Of a DNA stretch of 64,000 bases, positions 62,828-64,000 are shown piece after piece. The notes beneath the pieces are model-generated. The model saw only the letters and a list, made by a program, of their open reading frames with translations, made no database searches and was not told the origin of the DNA. Source of the stretch: Singulisphaera sp. GP187 (GTDB lineage Bacteria > Planctomycetota > Planctomycetia > Isosphaerales > Isosphaeraceae); contig NZ_FSRB01000001.1 in assembly GCF_900129635.1 (NCBI RefSeq), forward strand, positions 248,001 to 312,000, read 5' to 3'. A program made the position numbers and the translations under genes. Position 1 is the first letter of the stretch, and every line of letters starts with the position of its first letter.

Positions 62828-64000
62828 TCAAGAGAGTTGGAACTCAGGGCAGTTGACGAGTCGTTGCAGCCCTTTGCGGAGTCCGTCGGGGGTGCCGTCG
62901 CGGCAAGCGTCGAGCACGAGCCGGCGAGCCTCGTCGCCGACATCGCCCTGGAGTAGGAGGTCGAGCCACGCATCGGCGACGCGGTCGGCGGGCAATTGGT
63001 ATCGCGCTGCCCATGCCAGGGGGTCGAAGGACGTCAGGCCGTTCTCGCCGCGGCCCCAGACGAGGTCGGCGGCCCAGTTGGTGCGTTCTAGCAGGGTGCC
63101 GCTGTTGATCCAGGCCGAGCCGCCGATCCAGCCCTCGACGTTCGGCGGAGCGAACAACTCCTGCCCTTGGGCGTCGCAGGCGGCCGAGAGTGCTAACGGG
63201 TTGAGTGCCGCTCGCGGGATCTCGAGCGTTCGGACCAGCCCGGCGCTCCACTCGACCGGAGATTTGATCCGTTGGCGAAATGCGGCGCGGGAGTAAAAGT
63301 GCCGTGAGCGGAGGATGATCCCCACGATCGGCCCGATGGCGAACTGGTTTCGCTTCAACTCCTCGGCCAGTGGTTCGATCAGCTCGGGACTTGGCGTGCC
63401 CGACTCGCTGACCAGGAATCGATAGAGCTTGCTCGCCAGGAAGGTCGCCGCCTGGGGCTGCTCGAGCGTGATCCGCACGATGTCCGTTGGTCCCCAACGC
63501 CCGTTGCGACCGAGAAACGACTTGATTCCGTCGTCGAACTGCGCAGGTTCGCGAGTGAAGGCCGGTGTCTCCATCATGCCGTTCCGGGAATCCTGGCGGA
63601 CCCAGCCGGTGAAGGCCCGGGCGGCTTCGTGGACGTCTCGCTCGGAATAGGCCCCTGCGCCCAGGGTGAACAGTTCGAGGTACTCGCGGGCGAAGTTCTC
63701 GTTGGGCTTGTTCTTCTGGCTTGTCCCGCCGTCGAGCCAGACCAGCATCGCCGGGTCAGCAACCATCGCCTCAAGGAGCGTGGCGAAGTCGCCCAAGGCG
63801 TGCGTCCGCAGCGTCTCGTTCTGCCGGTCCATGAGCGCGATCGACTCGACCTTCTTGTGGCTGGTCGCGAAGTGGCCGTGCCAGAACAGGGTCAATTTCT
63901 CGCGGAGCGGGTCGGGTCCCTGGAGCATGCGGTTGAGCCAGCAGACCTTGAGCAGGTCGAGGTTGGCCGAGGCCCGCGCCGTCTGGCGGAGGCCGGCGAT
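62828..64000 (-). CDS. DUF1800 family protein, 5' end outside the window
   Basis: Partial gene, at least 391 residues, running past the right edge; the frame stays open through the last base. Family features are LTLFWHGHFATSHKKVES, NENFAREYLELFTLGAGAYS, EAARAFTGW and VEGWIGGSAWINSGTL. DUF1800 and DUF1501 genes form an operon-like pair throughout planctomycetes, with DUF1800 first, as here. The role is unknown; probably an outer cell-envelope function together with DUF1501. Confidence 0.9.
   Translation of the reverse strand: MAGLRQTARASANLDLLKVCWLNRMLQGPDPLREKLTLFWHGHFATSHKKVESIALMDRQNETLRTHALGDFATLLEAMVADPAMLVWLDGGTSQKNKPNENFAREYLELFTLGAGAYSERDVHEAARAFTGWVRQDSRNGMMETPAFTREPAQFDDGIKSFLGRNGRWGPTDIVRITLEQPQAATFLASKLYRFLVSESGTPSPELIEPLAEELKRNQFAIGPIVGIILRSRHFYSRAAFRQRIKSPVEWSAGLVRTLEIPRAALNPLALSAACDAQGQELFAPPNVEGWIGGSAWINSGTLLERTNWAADLVWGRGENGLTSFDPLAWAARYQLPADRVADAWLDLLLQGDVGDEARRLVLDACRDGTPDGLRKGLQRLVNCPEFQLS

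Overview
The window looks like a chromosomal accessory region of a planctomycete, most likely of the Isosphaeraceae (Singulisphaera/Paludisphaera-like). The reasons are high GC, a DUF1501/DUF1800 pair, a BlaI repressor with an M56 antirepressor, a GYF-domain membrane protein, abundant serine/threonine-type signalling, and many small lineage-specific proteins. This assignment rests on protein character only.

Layout. (1) 0.1-4.7 kb: genes of an integrated replicon or phage-plasmid: a P-loop ATPase of primase/helicase type whose 3' end carries an iteron-like array, a TubC_N-like protein, a zinc-ribbon protein and small unknowns. (2) 5.2-12.4 kb: a tight five-gene operon made of a calcineurin-like phosphoesterase, a GASH-like helical protein, two GTPases of the double-GTPase (DO-GTPase) type and a large GTPase-associated protein 1 (GAP1). 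This is a predicted NTP-dependent conflict (defence) system. (3) 12.6-18.2 kb: accessory genes, including a zinc-ribbon/TM/coiled-coil protein, a PD-(D/E)XK-like protein and a zincin-like protein with a small partner. (4) 18.2-20.1 kb: decayed DNA with an ISAs1 relic. (5) 20.1-23.9 kb: DUF3006 plus an MBL hydrolase, two DUF551-like proteins and a frameshifted excisionase. (6) 23.8-28.6 kb (+) and 33.3-35.9 kb (-): phage tail and connector genes without terminase, portal or capsid, split by a BlaI-M56-M13 peptidase module (28.9-32.9 kb). (7) 36.2-40.2 kb: small unknowns, a run of RNA hairpins, a ParA-like ATPase with an altered P-loop, and a second copy of the iteron-like array. (8) 40.4-44.7 kb: a 3' tRNA-Val fragment (possible att site), an ISAzo13-family element interrupted by an IS256-family element with a recognisable target duplication, and an IS701-like transposase. 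(9) 45.4-51.3 kb: a GYF-domain membrane protein followed by a TerY-type vWA, PP2C phosphatase and protein kinase triad. (10) 51.9-64 kb: more ordinary chromosomal genes: a CpxR/CpxA-like two-component pair, a beta-propeller-like protein, an NAD-dependent epimerase, a tyrosine phosphatase with a C-terminal CxxCH, a hybrid histidine kinase, DUF1501 and a truncated DUF1800.

The shared repeat motif, ParA, primase-like ATPase and tRNA fragment suggest that roughly the first 40.5 kb is one integrated, partly decayed element. It carries the GTPase system as cargo, and a second stress/defence module (the TerY triad) lies just beyond the IS cluster.
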